Origin: Candidatus Ulvibacter alkanivorans
Lineage (GTDB): Bacteria > Bacteroidota > Bacteroidia > Flavobacteriales > Flavobacteriaceae
Length of the DNA stretch: 64,000 nucleotides
NCBI RefSeq assembly: GCF_003333325.1
Contig: NZ_QOLC01000051.1
Span: 55,451 to 119,450 of the forward strand
Direction: 5' to 3'
Shown here: positions 63,910 to 64,000 of the stretch, one piece after another
Layout of the letters: each line of letters begins with the position of its first letter
How positions within the stretch are numbered: position 1 is the first letter of the stretch
Notes under the pieces: model-generated
Seen by the model: only the letters and a program-made list of their open reading frames with translations
Database searches by the model: none
What the model was told of the DNA's origin: nothing
Translations under genes and position numbers: made by a program

Positions 63910-64000
63910 GGGTTTGTATGTTTAGTGCAAATGTAAATCTTATTAACTTCCGAAGTGATAAAAATATTATTTAGAATAAATATAAATTAACGATTAACAC

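Overview
The window looks like chromosomal DNA of a marine-type member of the Flavobacteriaceae (Bacteroidota). Evidence seen in the sequence: promoters of the Bacteroidota form (TTTG, about 18-19 bp, TAnnTTTG), little Shine-Dalgarno signal, a type IX secretion (T9SS) C-terminal domain, a TonB-dependent receptor, DUF3098 and DUF3127 proteins, a GT117/DUF2723 membrane protein, and the gene order ftsX-DUF3098-uppP-truB. Most of the window is a dense, ordinary chromosomal backbone. There is no prophage, intact IS element or CRISPR array.

Layout. 0-9.6 kb: the 3' half of a TPP riboswitch with a terminator in front of a TonB-dependent receptor (probably thiamin uptake), a small lipoprotein, greA-HIT, an orphan sensor kinase, a flavin-reductase-like protein, a methyltransferase, a DUF3127 protein, an AtoE-type transporter and aat. 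9.7-23.4 kb: a frameshifted, T9SS-secreted arginine-deiminase-family protein, tag, a TonB-domain protein, truB-uppP-DUF3098-ftsX, leuS, a membrane zinc protease, a saccharopine-dehydrogenase-like enzyme, DUF423 and pckA. 23.6-28.9 kb: a minus-strand N-glycan-type operon (GH92 mannosidase, glycosylasparaginase, sugar transporter). 29-36.2 kb: metallophosphoesterase, degenerate thioredoxin, a secreted protein, a NodB deacetylase and the DUF2723 protein. 36.4-37.0 kb: tRNA-Gln(TTG) followed by about 0.5 kb of gene-free repeat DNA.

37.0-57.2 kb: an aryl-polyene/flexirubin-type pigment cluster. A halogenase-like flavoenzyme is divergent from a run of 19 tightly packed plus-strand genes. These supply the starter (tyrosine ammonia-lyase, CoA-ligase-like enzyme), carry out polyene chain building (ACP, two intact ketosynthases, one chain-length-factor-like ketosynthase, a short ketosynthase-like protein, ketoreductase, two hotdog dehydratases, thioesterase), tailor the product (methyltransferase, cupin-type protein, C45-type Ntn hydrolase, LpxL-like acyltransferase) and move it to the envelope (LolA, MMPL exporter, GT2-DUF2062, NodB deacetylase). 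No dialkylresorcinol (darA/darB) genes were seen here.

57.2-64 kb: a lipoprotein, a tandem universal stress protein, the rimP-nusA-infB operon with a hairpin leader, a block of REP/MITE-like repeats and a SPOR-domain protein.

The least explained signals are: an octamer, TTCCGAAG/CTTCGGAA, present about once per kilobase on both strands (far above chance); terminator-like hairpins in the leaders of both greA and rimP-nusA-infB; a possible small RNA opposite the end of pckA; and the repeat block next to tRNA-Gln.
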